The notes beneath the pieces are model-generated. The model made no database searches. It was not told the origin of the DNA and was given only the letters and a program-made list of their open reading frames with translations. A stretch of DNA of 52,065 bases, taken from positions 1 through 52,065 of the forward strand of contig PCWG01000037.1 in the NCBI GenBank assembly GCA_002787235.1, in the 5' to 3' direction. Shown one piece after another: positions 8,830-17,629 of this stretch. The translations under genes and the position numbers were made by a program. The stretch's first letter is position 1. Every line of letters begins with the position of its first letter. This DNA comes from Nitrospinae bacterium CG11_big_fil_rev_8_21_14_0_20_45_15 (GTDB lineage Bacteria > Nitrospinota > Nitrospinia > Nitrospinales > VA-1).

Positions 8830-9666
8830 ATGAAAATGCCCGGACTGTTTCAAGAAGACTCCCCTTTTCTCCGTGCCGACACCCGGCAAACCCGTTGGGC
8901 CATCCCCTATCATCGTGAATGTCTCAACGCCCGCACCGAGGTGTTGCTTGTCGAGAACAAAGCCGCACTGGCAGGTAAAAGCGTTTTAGACATCGGCTCT
9001 CATATCGGAACATTTGCCTATTCAGCCCTTCAATTGGGGGCCGAAAAGGTTCACGGCATCGACACAGAAACTGAAACCACCGCCAAATGCCTCAGCCTGT
9101 TTGAAGAAACAAAAGTTGATCCCTCACGCTATCGCTTCGAAACACGCGATGCCATCGAGTACCTTGAATCCGTTGAAGAAAACAGTTTCGACACCGCCCT
9201 GTGCTTCGGCGTTTTGTATTACGTTGCCGAACCCCTCACCCTCCTGCGCCTGTTGAAACGTGCCACACGAGAAACCATCCTGCTCGACACCTTCACCGCC
9301 AGCTACGCCGCCGTGCAGGGAAAAGAGGCTCCAAACATCGCTGACAGCATCACCGACAAAACCCTCGAACAACCCATGGCCCTGTACGCCCTGACACGGG
9401 CCCGCAAAAAAGATTATGAATTGCAAAACACATTTCAGCATCGCGGCAAGCCCCTGAGCCTCACCACCTACCCCACCCAGGCCCTGTTGGAACTGTGGTT
9501 TGAATCCCTCGATTTTCAATACCGAAAAATGGACTGGAGTCACTACATCCAGCAAACCCGTCACTACAGCGACCTCATCACCTCCGACCAGAAACGCACC
9601 TCACACTGGGCCGACGTTTACGCCAGCAACATCCGCGTCGCCTACCAGCTTAAAATTCAAAAATAG
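8830..9666 (+). CDS. Class I SAM-dependent methyltransferase, unknown substrate
   Basis: A 278-residue protein with a Rossmann methyltransferase fold. Motif I is VLDIGSHIGTFAYSAL (about 57-72), followed by the acidic HGIDTE end of strand 2 and DTALCFGVLYYVAEP at motif IV/post-IV. The N-terminus (TRQTRWAIPYHRECLNAR) and a C-terminal 90 residues rich in aromatic and basic residues may bind substrate. I do not recognise a specific subfamily. It follows the NifU-domain gene by 46 bases and has only a weak ribosome site. An ATG two codons further in (8836) is possible. It converges with waaF. Confidence 0.75.
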   Translation: MKMPGLFQEDSPFLRADTRQTRWAIPYHRECLNARTEVLLVENKAALAGKSVLDIGSHIGTFAYSALQLGAEKVHGIDTETETTAKCLSLFEETKVDPSRYRFETRDAIEYLESVEENSFDTALCFGVLYYVAEPLTLLRLLKRATRETILLDTFTASYAAVQGKEAPNIADSITDKTLEQPMALYALTRARKKDYELQNTFQHRGKPLSLTTYPTQALLELWFESLDFQYRKMDWSHYIQQTRHYSDLITSDQKRTSHWADVYASNIRVAYQLKIQK

Positions 9667-9774
9667 ATTTGCAAAATACCCACATGACTGTTGGATTGCT
9701 TCATTCAAAGCAAAGTGAAGAATCTCTGCCTTTAAACAGCGCAAAAACAAGTCAAGCAACCCTAAAATCTATTT
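9661..9774. repeat. Inverted repeat spanning both stop codons of a convergent gene pair
   Basis: AAATAGATTT at 9661-9670 and its exact reverse complement AAATCTATTT at 9765-9774. The left arm contains the TAG of the methyltransferase and the right arm contains the TAG of waaF on the other strand. The 94-base spacer holds no ORF. Either mRNA reading through could fold the arms together. There is no U-tract, so terminator function is uncertain. Confidence 0.45.
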
Positions 9775-10857
9775 CCGGATGCGGGAGAGGATGCGGTCGG
9801 CGGCGTCGGAGACGTCTTTTACGGTGATGTCGTCGAGGCAGTAGGGTTTGTGTTCGGCGGACGGTTTGCACTCTTTAAAAAAATTCTGCCGACAGGGGGA
9901 GCAGGGGAAATTGAGGCTCACGATCTCTTTTTTTTCGGGGGCGATGTGGGGTCCGGTCGTCTTTGCGCTTCCGGGACCGAAGATGCCGAGCACAGGGGTG
10001 TTCATCAACGCAGAGAGGTGCATCATGCCGCTGTCGTTGCCGATGAAGAGTCCGGTCTTTTTCAAAGCTTTGGCAACTCCGCGCAGGTTGAGTTCGGGCA
10101 GTATCTGGATTTTTCCTGCAGGAGCGAATTTTTTTATCTTTTCTAACATTGGCATTTCTTTTTTGCTCCCCAGAAGCACTATTTTGAAATCGTATTGTTT
10201 GATGAGTTTCTGGCTCAGGATCGCAAAGCGTTCGTGTCGCCAGCTTCGCTCCTGCTTGGAAGCCCCGGGATGCACCATGATGAAAAACTCATCGGGCTCT
10301 ATGCCTATGCTCTTCAAGACCTCATCCGTCGGCGGGTCTTCCGGCAAAGTTTCGACGCTGATCCCTTCGCTCCGGGGTTTGTCGAGTCCAAATGGAGCGA
10401 GAACATTGAAAAAATAATCGATCCGGTTCTGTGCGCGGGTGTCTGTGGCATTGGTCTGAATGGGATGGGTCAGGAAAAGATAACGAATGCCTATGTCGTA
10501 TCCGATGCGGATCGGTGCTCCGGTTTGACTGAGCAAAAATGCGGATCGGAACGAATTGGGGAATACGGCGGATATGTCGTATTGATATTTTTTAAGTTTT
10601 CGGGTGAAACGGATCTGCCTCAGCATGCCTTCCTTACGCGGATTGGGTATGCGTATGATGGTGTCAAACAGGTTGATGCCACGAAGCAATTCATCCGCGG
10701 GTTCGCGCACTGCGGCGGTGATGCGTGCCGAGGGGTAACGTTCTCGCAGTGCGGATACACTGGGCAAAGCCAAAACGGCATCGCCTATCCAATTCGGCAT
10801 CCACAGGAGAATGCTTTTTATATTTTGTGTGTCGATTTTTGCGTTGAAGTCAGTCAT
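9769..10857 (-). CDS. waaF: Lipopolysaccharide heptosyltransferase II (GT9)
   Basis: Transfers heptose from ADP-heptose to the LPS inner core at the cytoplasmic face. The 362 residues have the GT9 two-Rossmann layout: MPNWIGDAVLALPSV near residues 19-33, VHPGASKQERSWRHERFA in the middle, and IGNDSGMMHLSALMNTPVLG followed by FGPG in the donor domain. The C-terminus CSPCRQNFFKECK...PYCLDDI is the Cys-rich tail common in this group. It lies about 75 bases after murA on the same strand. It uses the product of hldE, which is encoded 7 kb away. Another GT9 heptosyltransferase subtype is possible. Confidence 0.9.
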   Translation of the reverse strand: MTDFNAKIDTQNIKSILLWMPNWIGDAVLALPSVSALRERYPSARITAAVREPADELLRGINLFDTIIRIPNPRKEGMLRQIRFTRKLKKYQYDISAVFPNSFRSAFLLSQTGAPIRIGYDIGIRYLFLTHPIQTNATDTRAQNRIDYFFNVLAPFGLDKPRSEGISVETLPEDPPTDEVLKSIGIEPDEFFIMVHPGASKQERSWRHERFAILSQKLIKQYDFKIVLLGSKKEMPMLEKIKKFAPAGKIQILPELNLRGVAKALKKTGLFIGNDSGMMHLSALMNTPVLGIFGPGSAKTTGPHIAPEKKEIVSLNFPCSPCRQNFFKECKPSAEHKPYCLDDITVKDVSDAADRILSRIRK

Positions 10858-10932
10858 GGGTAGAATTGGGTGCCGTTCCGAGCAGGCAGAATGCCGATTG
10901 TTTTTTATCTTCTGTATTATACAGGAGGAAAT

Positions 10933-12186
10933 TTATTTGACGCGCCGAATTTTTGCTCCCAGTTGCGACAACTTCTTTTCGATCTCTTCATAACCCCGAT
11001 CGATATGATAAACACGGGAGATGACGGATTCTCCTTCTGCCGATAATGCGGCCAGCACGAGCGAGGCACTGGCGCGCAGGTCGGTGGCCATGAGCGGTGC
11101 GCCGCTCAAGCGTGCGACTCCACTCACGATAGCGGAGCGACCTTCCAATTCGATGTTGGCTCCCATGCGATTGAGTTCGGCGACGTGCATGAATCGGTTT
11201 TCAAATACGTCTTCGGTGATGATGCTTTGTCCTTCTGCCAGCGTCATCAGGGCCATGAACTGAGCCTGAAAATCGGTGGGGAATCCGGGGTGGGGTCGGG
11301 TCTTGATATTGACTCCATGCGGTCGCCTGTCACAAAAAACACGGATCGAGGTTTCATGCGTTTCAACGCTGACACCGGATGAAATGAGTTTGAGTGTCAG
11401 GGCTTCCACATGTTTCGGCTCGCAATTTTTCACCCAGACATCGCCTTGGGTCATGGCTCCGGCGATCATGTAGGTTCCGGCTTCGATACGGTCGGGTAAA
11501 ATTTTGCATTCCAGAGCTTGCAGGGAAGTCACGCCCTGAATGGTCATGATGTCGGTCCCCTGACCTTCGATTTTTGCCCCGGCCTGATTGAGCAGGTCCG
11601 CCAGAAAAACCACTTCGGGTTCTTTGGCGACGTTTTCCAGAACAGTTTCTCCGTCAGCGAGAACGGCGGCCATCATCAGATTGGCGGTCCCGGTAACGGT
11701 GACGGTATCAAAATAAAATTGCGTCCCGCGCAATTGATCCACACTCGCGTCGATGTAACCTTTTTCCAGCTTCAGTGTGGCCCCCATGGCTTCCAGTCCC
11801 TTCATGTGCAAGTCGATGGGCCGGGCTCCTATGGCGCATCCGCCAGGAAGAGATACTTTGGCGCGTCCCAAACGGGCGAGCAGGGGCCCCAGCACAAGGC
11901 AGGAAGCGCGCATGGTGGACACCAACTCGTAGGGAGCGGCGTGGTTGTTGATGTTTGTGGTATCCAAATCAATCTCACCGTCGTCGTGCCGTTCAACACG
12001 GGCTCCGAGGTCGGCGAGCAAGCGAACCATTGTATTGACGTCACGTACTTTGGGAGCGTTCGTTATTTTATTAACTCCCCGGGTCAGCAAAGTCGCCGCC
12101 AGTACGGGAAGGATGGCGTTTTTGGCACCGCTGATTTCCACTTCCCCTGTCAACCTATTGCCACCTTCTACGATGATTTTATCCAT
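10933..12186 (-). CDS. murA: UDP-N-acetylglucosamine 1-carboxyvinyltransferase
   Basis: First committed enzyme of peptidoglycan synthesis, adding enolpyruvate to UDP-GlcNAc. The 417 residues match the family. Key features are GAKNAILPVLAATLL with Lys22-Asn23, the loop GGCAIGARPIDLHMKGL carrying catalytic Cys117 (the fosfomycin target), and the inside-out alpha/beta-barrel repeats throughout. It follows prmC by 50 bases in a conserved rho-rpmE-prfA-prmC-murA order. Cytoplasmic. Confidence 0.97.
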   Translation of the reverse strand: MDKIIVEGGNRLTGEVEISGAKNAILPVLAATLLTRGVNKITNAPKVRDVNTMVRLLADLGARVERHDDGEIDLDTTNINNHAAPYELVSTMRASCLVLGPLLARLGRAKVSLPGGCAIGARPIDLHMKGLEAMGATLKLEKGYIDASVDQLRGTQFYFDTVTVTGTANLMMAAVLADGETVLENVAKEPEVVFLADLLNQAGAKIEGQGTDIMTIQGVTSLQALECKILPDRIEAGTYMIAGAMTQGDVWVKNCEPKHVEALTLKLISSGVSVETHETSIRVFCDRRPHGVNIKTRPHPGFPTDFQAQFMALMTLAEGQSIITEDVFENRFMHVAELNRMGANIELEGRSAIVSGVARLSGAPLMATDLRASASLVLAALSAEGESVISRVYHIDRGYEEIEKKLSQLGAKIRRVK

Positions 12187-12236
12187 GACCTTCCTTTACT
12201 GTGAACGGAGTGATTTACAATAGCATGTGACGGGCA

Positions 12237-13130
12237 TCATCCGACCGACTGAGCCTGCGGATTTATCAAGTTAAAAACCATGACACGATCTTTACCCGCA
12301 TAGTCTTTATAAATATCGGGCGTTTGGTAACCGCCTTGCTCGCTGGCAAACTGACGGATCGCCTCGGCCTGTGTTTCGCCGATCTCCATCATCAAAACAC
12401 CGCCGGCAAGCAATCGGGATTTTGCATTGGAAATAATTTTTCGATAAAAGTCGAGTCCATCGCACCCTCCATCCAGTGCGCCATGAGGCTCATAATCGCG
12501 GATATCGGCGGGCAGGCCGGGGATATCTTCGGAAGCAATGTATGGGGGATTGGACAAGATGAAGTGGAACCTCTCGCGTTCATAGGGTGGAAACAAATCG
12601 GCACAAACGAAACGAATGCGGTCGGCAACCTTATGAAGATTTGCATTTTCCATGGCAATGCGAAGGGCCTCGGTGGAGATATCAACGGCCGTCACTTGCA
12701 GTTGTTCGACTTCCAGTGCCGAACAAATCGCGATACAGCCCGATCCGGTTCCGATATCTAAAAGACGTATCGGTTCATCATCCGCGGGTCGGTTGCGAAC
12801 GATGTGCAAAAATTGCTCGAGCAGGATTTCTGTTTCGGGACGCGGGGAAAGGACTTGTGGCCCGACTTTAAAATCGAGCGACCAGAACTCTCGCCTGCCC
12901 AATATGTAAAAAAAGGGCTCCCCTTTTTCGCGTCGCGTGACGAGATCATTGATGCGTTCTTCTTGGTGAGCGTCCAGGCTTGTTTCAGCTTGCAGGATAA
13001 GGTCGGTATGGGTAAGGCCCAGACTTTCGGCAACAAAGGCAGTTGCTTCTAATCTTGCAGAAGCAATGCGGGCATTTTTAAGACGTTGCGTCGCAAATTG
13101 CAGAGCGTCGCGGATACGCGGTCCGTTCAT
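12237..13130 (-). CDS. prmC: Release-factor N5-glutamine methyltransferase
   Basis: Methylates the Gln of the GGQ motif in release factors RF1 and RF2. The 297 residues have an N-terminal helical release-factor-binding domain (1-85), motif I LLDIGTGSGCIAI at 122-134, and the catalytic NPPY at 184-187 in FILSNPPYIAS. It lies 23 bases after prfA, which encodes its substrate, and 50 bases before murA. Cytoplasmic. Confidence 0.96.
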   Translation of the reverse strand: MNGPRIRDALQFATQRLKNARIASARLEATAFVAESLGLTHTDLILQAETSLDAHQEERINDLVTRREKGEPFFYILGRREFWSLDFKVGPQVLSPRPETEILLEQFLHIVRNRPADDEPIRLLDIGTGSGCIAICSALEVEQLQVTAVDISTEALRIAMENANLHKVADRIRFVCADLFPPYERERFHFILSNPPYIASEDIPGLPADIRDYEPHGALDGGCDGLDFYRKIISNAKSRLLAGGVLMMEIGETQAEAIRQFASEQGGYQTPDIYKDYAGKDRVMVFNLINPQAQSVG

Positions 13131-13153
13131 GACTTAAGGCGCAAAAGTTCGTC

Positions 13154-14224
13154 TCAACTTGCGGCTTTTTTGAGGGCTTCAGTTTGGTAAAACACAGAGA
13201 GCTGTGAAATGATTTCATGCAGGTCGCCTTCCATCACCTGACTGAGCTTATGCAAGGTCAGGCCGATGCGGTGATCTGTGATACGCTCTTGAGGAAAATT
13301 GTAGGTACGAATACGACCGCTTCTATCGCCAGAACCGACTTGTTCTTTTCTTTCTTTCGCAAGTTCGTCGTGCTGTTTGCGTTGCATTTCATCGTACAAT
13401 CTGGCACGCAAAACGCGCAGACCTTTTTCTTTATTTTTATGTTGCGATTTTTCGTCCTGACAGGACACAACGAGACCGGATGGGATATGGGTGATGCGCA
13501 CAGCCGAATCGGTTGTATTGACACTTTGCCCACCAGGTCCAGAGGAACGAAAAACATCAAATTTTAAATCGTTGGGATTGATGTCCAGCTCTACGGCGGC
13601 GACTTCGGGCAAAATGGCGACCGTAACAGCAGAGGTATGAATTCGCCCCTGAGTTTCCGTCTCGGGAACACGTTGCACGCGATGGGTTCCGCTTTCATAT
13701 TTCAATTTGCTGTAGACATTGCGCCCCTGAATATTGGCGATAACTTCTTTGAGTCCGCCTTTACCGGTGACACTTTCACTGAGCACTTCCACTTTCCACT
13801 TCTGCAGTTCTGCATAACGAGTGTACATCCGAAACAGGTCGGCGGCAAACAGTGAGGCTTCTTCGCCCCCAGTGCCTGCGCGTACTTCCAAAATCACGCC
13901 TTTTTCATCGCGTGGATCTTTGGGCAAAAGCAGACGTTTCAGGTTTTCTTCGGCCTTGAGCTTGCCGGACTTGAGGGTTTCGGTTTCTTCCTCAACCATT
14001 TCAAGCATCTCAGGATCCTTCTCTGTCTCTAAAAGGACCTTGTTGCCTGCCAACTGCTCTTTGATTGACTTTAGGATTTTATATTCGGCGATGATGGGGG
14101 CCAACTCGGACTGCTCGCGGGCGTACTTCTGGTATTCCGTTTGACGAGCGATCACTTCGGGATCGCTCATCAAACGGTTGAGTCCTTCAAAACGTTTTTC
14201 GACTTCGCCTAATTGTTCGAACAT
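13154..14224 (-). CDS. prfA: Peptide chain release factor 1
   Basis: Terminates translation at UAA and UAG. The 356 residues are normal length. The stop-recognition tripeptide region reads RVPETETQG, giving Pro187-Glu-Thr189 (the PxT form that marks RF1 rather than RF2). The peptidyl-hydrolysis motif GGQ is at 231-233 in [16 protein letters not shown]. The N-terminal coiled-coil domain covers about 1-105. No frameshift site is present, as expected for RF1. It lies between rpmE and its modifying enzyme prmC. Confidence 0.97.
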   Translation of the reverse strand: MFEQLGEVEKRFEGLNRLMSDPEVIARQTEYQKYAREQSELAPIIAEYKILKSIKEQLAGNKVLLETEKDPEMLEMVEEETETLKSGKLKAEENLKRLLLPKDPRDEKGVILEVRAGTGGEEASLFAADLFRMYTRYAELQKWKVEVLSESVTGKGGLKEVIANIQGRNVYSKLKYESGTHRVQRVPETETQGRIHTSAVTVAILPEVAAVELDINPNDLKFDVFRSSGPGGQSVNTTDSAVRITHIPSGLVVSCQDEKSQHKNKEKGLRVLRARLYDEMQRKQHDELAKERKEQVGSGDRSGRIRTYNFPQERITDHRIGLTLHKLSQVMEGDLHEIISQLSVFYQTEALKKAAS

Positions 14225-14325
14225 GACCTGTGGTGTGAAGAAAGCAATGGCTTGCGTTTAATGAAAATCGGCTGCGTTGACCGCTTCATTGTGATACGAG
14301 CCTGCAGGTCCTCGGCGGCAATGGA

Positions 14326-14562
14326 TTATTGCGCAGGAGCGGCTTCCGCTTCGGTAGCCTTTTGGGTCTTGCCGTATTTGCGGTTGAATTTCTCGATTCG
14401 TCCCTGAGTGTCCATCAATTTCTGTTTTCCCGTGTAAAAAGGGTGACATGCAGAACAAATTTCCACATTCAATTCCTTGATGGTCATTCGGGTCGTCAGC
14501 TCGTTTCCGCAAGCGCAACGGATGGTTACTTCATTGTATTCTGGATGTATATCAGCTTTCAT
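14326..14562 (-). CDS. rpmE: 50S ribosomal protein L31 (zinc-binding form)
   Basis: Large-subunit protein of 78 residues. It retains all four zinc ligands (Cys16, Cys18, Cys36, Cys39), making it the C+ form, and has the family signature [20 protein letters not shown]. The tail after residue 65 is Ala- and Glu-rich. It lies 18 bases after rho and 101 before prfA on the same strand. Confidence 0.97.
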   Translation of the reverse strand: MKADIHPEYNEVTIRCACGNELTTRMTIKELNVEICSACHPFYTGKQKLMDTQGRIEKFNRKYGKTQKATEAEAAPAQ

Positions 14563-14580
14563 GGTATCTGTACGCTCTCC

Positions 14581-15843
14581 TTACGAGTTCATTGTCGAGA
14601 GGAACTCGCTGTTTGTTTTAGTTTCTTTTATTTTAGCCAAGAGAAGGTCCATCGTATCATGGATTCCCATTGGTAGTAAAACTTTTCTCAACAGCCAAAC
14701 TCTTTGCAAATCTTCTGGTGGCAAAAGCAATTCTTCTTTTCGCGTACCGGATCGGTTGATGTCGATGGACGGGAAAGTCCTCTTGTCAGCCAGTTTGCGA
14801 TCCAGAACAATTTCCATATTGCCCGTTCCTTTGAATTCTTCGAAAATAACGTCGTCCATCCGGCTTCCTGTATCGACCAATGCGGTAGCGATAATCGTCA
14901 GACTTCCTTGTTCCTCCAGATTACGAGCGGCACCAAAAAAACGTTTGGGGCGTTGCAATGCGTTGGAATCGACACCACCGGAAAGCACTTTGCCACTGGG
15001 CGGTACGATGGCGTTGTAAGCTCGTGCCAATCGAGTGATGCTGTCTAGCAAAATCACGACGTCACGTTTGTGTTCGACCAGTCGTTTGGCCTTTTCGATC
15101 ACCATTTCAGCGACTTGAACGTGTCGTTGCGCGGGTTCGTCAAAAGTAGAACTGATGGTTTCACCATTGACCGAACGCATCATGTCGGTAACTTCTTCCG
15201 GGCGTTCGTCGATGAGTAAAACAATGAGGGTCACGTCTGGATAGTTGATACTGATGCTGTTTGCAATGGATTGCAAAAGCATTGTCTTACCGGTCCTCGG
15301 TGGAGCCACAATCAAACCACGCTGACCTTTGCCGATCGGAGTCATCAAATCCATGACACGGGCACTGTAATCGGTGCTTCCGGGGACCTCCAAACGAAGT
15401 CTTTCCGAAGGATAAAGCGGTGTCAGGTTGTCGAACAGAATTTTTTCTTTGGCCTTACCGGGATTTTCAAAATTGATGGCTTCTACTTTAAGCAGGGCAA
15501 AATAGCGTTCGCTTTCTTTGGGAGGGCGAATCTGGCCGGATATTGTGTCCCCTGTACGCATATCAAATTTTCGTATCTGCGATGGCGATACATAAATATC
15601 ATCCGGACCCGGCAAATAATTATAAGCCGGAGCGCGTAGAAATCCAAAGCCATCGGGCAATATCTCTAAAACCCCCTGTCCGAACATCAAACCATCTTTT
15701 TCTGTTTTCGCTTCTAAAATCTTAAAAATCAGGTCCTGCTTACGCAGACCGCTGTGGCCTTGAATTTTGAGATCCCTGGCGATCGCGGTAAGATCCGAGA
15801 TGGTTTTTGCTTTTAACTCTTCGATGTTCATTTGATTACTCAT
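14581..15843 (-). CDS. rho: Transcription termination factor Rho
   Basis: Hexameric RNA-dependent ATPase that ends transcription. The 420 residues show the N-terminal helical/RNA-binding domain (about 5-125; [25 protein letters not shown] is the cold-shock-like part), the Walker A loop [13 protein letters not shown], Walker [16 protein letters not shown] and the Q/R-loop region. It opens the leftward rho-rpmE-prfA-prmC-murA run. The ATG at 15843 has AAGGAAG upstream; an ATG four codons in is also possible. A promoter about 185 bases upstream leaves a long leader. Confidence 0.97.
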   Translation of the reverse strand: MSNQMNIEELKAKTISDLTAIARDLKIQGHSGLRKQDLIFKILEAKTEKDGLMFGQGVLEILPDGFGFLRAPAYNYLPGPDDIYVSPSQIRKFDMRTGDTISGQIRPPKESERYFALLKVEAINFENPGKAKEKILFDNLTPLYPSERLRLEVPGSTDYSARVMDLMTPIGKGQRGLIVAPPRTGKTMLLQSIANSISINYPDVTLIVLLIDERPEEVTDMMRSVNGETISSTFDEPAQRHVQVAEMVIEKAKRLVEHKRDVVILLDSITRLARAYNAIVPPSGKVLSGGVDSNALQRPKRFFGAARNLEEQGSLTIIATALVDTGSRMDDVIFEEFKGTGNMEIVLDRKLADKRTFPSIDINRSGTRKEELLLPPEDLQRVWLLRKVLLPMGIHDTMDLLLAKIKETKTNSEFLSTMNS

Positions 15844-16028
15844 TGGAGATGGTCTTCCTTCGGGGTCTGGTTAGAGGATTTGCGTCTGTGCGCAATCGGT
15901 TTGATATTTTTTTGGTAAAAGAGGGACTGTCTGGCTTGCTATTGCCTTGAGTTATTGGAATTTATCTTCGATTGATTCTTTTATGGAGTGGGCTTTTAAA
16001 GGAGCCAAAATTTTTGGAGATTGGGGAT
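15844..16028 (-). other. Long 5' leader of rho
   Basis: If the promoter at 16029-16057 is used, the rho mRNA has a leader of about 180 bases. In E. coli, rho autoregulates by terminating early in its own long leader; this one is short on G and could serve similarly, but that is inference. The whole gap 15844-16148 holds no ORF or RNA gene I can support. Confidence 0.4.
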
Positions 16029-16057
16029 ACTCTATATAAAAGTTTCCGGTTTGTCAA
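16029..16057 (-). promoter_or_regulatory. Probable rho promoter
   Basis: On the minus strand TTGACA (16057-16052), a 17-base spacer and TAGAGT (16034-16029), with an alternative TATAGA at 16036-16031. The -35 is perfect and the -10 matches at 4/6. No other clear promoter precedes rho. Confidence 0.5.
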
Positions 16058-16148
16058 CGCTTTTTAAATGAAAGCCAAACCGCACAAAATCACAAAATGG
16101 GAAACCTATGGATGGGTTCAATTTGGATTTTAGAGGAAGATAAATATT

Positions 16149-16604
16149 TCAAACCATTAAGATGGCTTCCCGATCCAGCTTGTCTTCTTCTATGAGTTCG
16201 TAGAGTGTCTCAAGATTTCTCAATGTTGCGGCGACATGGGGATGGTTGGAACCGAGGTGTGTTTGCAAAATATCCAGTGCCCTCAGATATAATTTTTCCG
16301 CCTTTGAGAAATCTCCCAATGAAGCATAGAGCAAACCCAGATTATTCAAACTGACTGCGACATTGGGATGTTTGGGACCCAACATACTTTCACGCAGAGT
16401 CAAAGCCTGCAAGGCCAGTGGAACGGCTTCGGCGAAGGCCCCTTTGTCATACAGCACCATGATTTTTTTATTCAGGACTTCGGCTTGATCTATTTGGGAT
16501 TTTTCGGCGGCCAATGCGCCAGAAACCCATAACAGCAAGACACTCGTGATGAGCAACAAAGCCGATATCCATAGCTCCTGAACTTTTATTCTATGCGAAA
16601 TCAT
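16149..16604 (-). CDS. Small secreted TPR protein
   Basis: A 151-residue protein with an N-terminal signal peptide or anchor (hydrophobic about 13-31, ending ALAAEK). Two to three kinesin-light-chain-like TPR units follow: one starting near residue 40, then LGPKHPNVAVSLNNLGLLYASL and LGSNHPHVAATLRNLETLYELI. TPRs bind partner proteins, so a periplasmic scaffold role is plausible, but the partner is unknown. It is short for this group, which usually has many more repeats. It stands alone on the minus strand with a TTAGAT-containing palindrome cluster just upstream. Confidence 0.75.
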   Translation of the reverse strand: MISHRIKVQELWISALLLITSVLLLWVSGALAAEKSQIDQAEVLNKKIMVLYDKGAFAEAVPLALQALTLRESMLGPKHPNVAVSLNNLGLLYASLGDFSKAEKLYLRALDILQTHLGSNHPHVAATLRNLETLYELIEEDKLDREAILMV

Positions 16605-16605
16605 A

Positions 16606-16650
16606 CGTTAGATTTTGCTCCAAATTTTTTATGGTTTAGATAATCTAACG
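16606..16650. promoter_or_regulatory. TTAGAT inverted-repeat cluster upstream of the TPR gene
   Basis: CGTTAGAT at 16606-16613 is the reverse complement of ATCTAACG at 16643-16650, and the inner TTAGAT-A-ATCTAA (16636-16648) is itself a perfect palindrome. All three TTAGAT copies fall within 46 bases of the TPR gene's ATG at 16604. This looks like a regulator-binding site, though no known regulator motif is recognised. Confidence 0.35.
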
Positions 16651-16841
16651 GTATGAGAAATAATAACTTTAGTATTTCTTTATCTACTGATTGCGAACGG
16701 GATAACTTGCGCTTGCTCCCATCTCTCGATAAAATGTATTTCAGGAATGTAAAAGAGTGTTCCCTCTCTATAAGTATGGGAAAATCTGGATAATCTGATT
16801 TCCATTTCTAAAAATATTATCGTTAAAATATAAAAGGACTT

Positions 16842-17318
16842 ATGACGCAACGTTTTGTAGACAATATGCAGGGAGCGATTGAAGATCGTGCGACCGGGCT
16901 GGTCTGGCAGGAGAGCTACTCTTATCCTGAAAAAGGCAAATACGTCGATTGGTATGAAGCAAACGAATACATTCAGGAACTGAATGAAAAAAAAACAGGC
17001 GGCTATGAGGACTGGCGACTTCCGCTTCGTCTGGAAATCCAAAGTTTGTATGAAATTGCCAAACCCTTTCAATCAAGAGGGAAAACTTTCTTTCTCCATC
17101 TTGATCCTGTCTTTGAACTCAGTTACGGAAGTTGTTTCTGGACCTGCGAAACCAAACTTTCAGCCGCCATGGGGTTTGAATTCGATTGTGGCGACCGGCA
17201 TTGGTACCCGCGTGGAAGTTTGTCGGGAAGTGTGCGCGCTGTACGAAAAACCTGCAACCTTCAAGTAATGATCGCTCCAGACTGGATCGAACTGATGAGC
17301 AATCCCCTTAAGGTATGA
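16842..17318 (+). CDS. DUF1566 (Lcl-like) domain protein
   Basis: A 158-residue protein that matches the DUF1566/Lcl C-terminal pattern by eye. It opens with RFVDNMQGAIEDRATGLVWQ, then WYEANEYIQELNE and GGYEDWRLPLRLEIQSL, and ends with GSLSGSVRAVR. These are the conserved blocks of a C-type-lectin-like fold. Most family members are secreted, but no signal peptide is present here. AAAGGA gives a good ribosome site. The TGA overlaps the ATG of the HNH gene (17315-17318). Function unknown. Confidence 0.8.
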   Translation: MTQRFVDNMQGAIEDRATGLVWQESYSYPEKGKYVDWYEANEYIQELNEKKTGGYEDWRLPLRLEIQSLYEIAKPFQSRGKTFFLHLDPVFELSYGSCFWTCETKLSAAMGFEFDCGDRHWYPRGSLSGSVRAVRKTCNLQVMIAPDWIELMSNPLKV

Positions 17319-17602
17319 ATAGAGACGACCCGGCTTATCGCAAGGAAAGAGAAAAAGCTCGTAAGCTCAAACAAACGCAATGGTGGCAAAATAAACGGGC
17401 ACGCGGCATTTGCGCTCATTGCGGACAAGTGTTTGAACCGTCGGAGCTGACGATGGACCACCTCATCGCTATTTCACGAGGTGGGAAAAGCACAAAAGGG
17501 AATGTCGTTCCCTCCTGCAAGTCCTGCAATAATGAGAAAAAAAACCTGACCCCTGTTGAAATCATTCTTTCGGAGCAGATGGGCAAAGACATCGATTTTT
17601 AG
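17315..17602 (+). CDS. Small HNH endonuclease
   Basis: A 95-residue protein with a basic N-terminal helix (residues 8-30) and an HNH fold. The fold has zinc-knuckle Cys33-x2-Cys36, Asp48-His49 in TMDHLIAISRGG, Asn63 in GNVVPSC, and Cys68-x2-Cys71-Asn. This is the McrA-like layout expected to cut DNA with a divalent metal. It overlaps the DUF1566 stop by 4 bases and has AAGG almost on the ATG, so its translation probably depends on the upstream gene. Its target is unknown. No modification methylase lies beside it. Confidence 0.85.
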   Translation: MNRDDPAYRKEREKARKLKQTQWWQNKRARGICAHCGQVFEPSELTMDHLIAISRGGKSTKGNVVPSCKSCNNEKKNLTPVEIILSEQMGKDIDF

Positions 17603-17629
17603 TCGAGGAATTTGAATATTCTTTGACTA
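17600..17629. terminator. Hairpin spanning both stop codons of convergent genes
   Basis: Left arm 17600-17611, loop 17612-17617, right arm 17618-17629: a 12-pair stem with two G-U pairs when read on the plus strand. The left arm begins with the TAG of the HNH gene, and the right arm ends with the TAG of the parvulin gene on the other strand. No U-tract follows on either strand. Confidence 0.5.

Noticed and set aside
13258-13567. Opposite-strand frame inside prfA
   Set aside because: A shadow of a strongly conserved gene.
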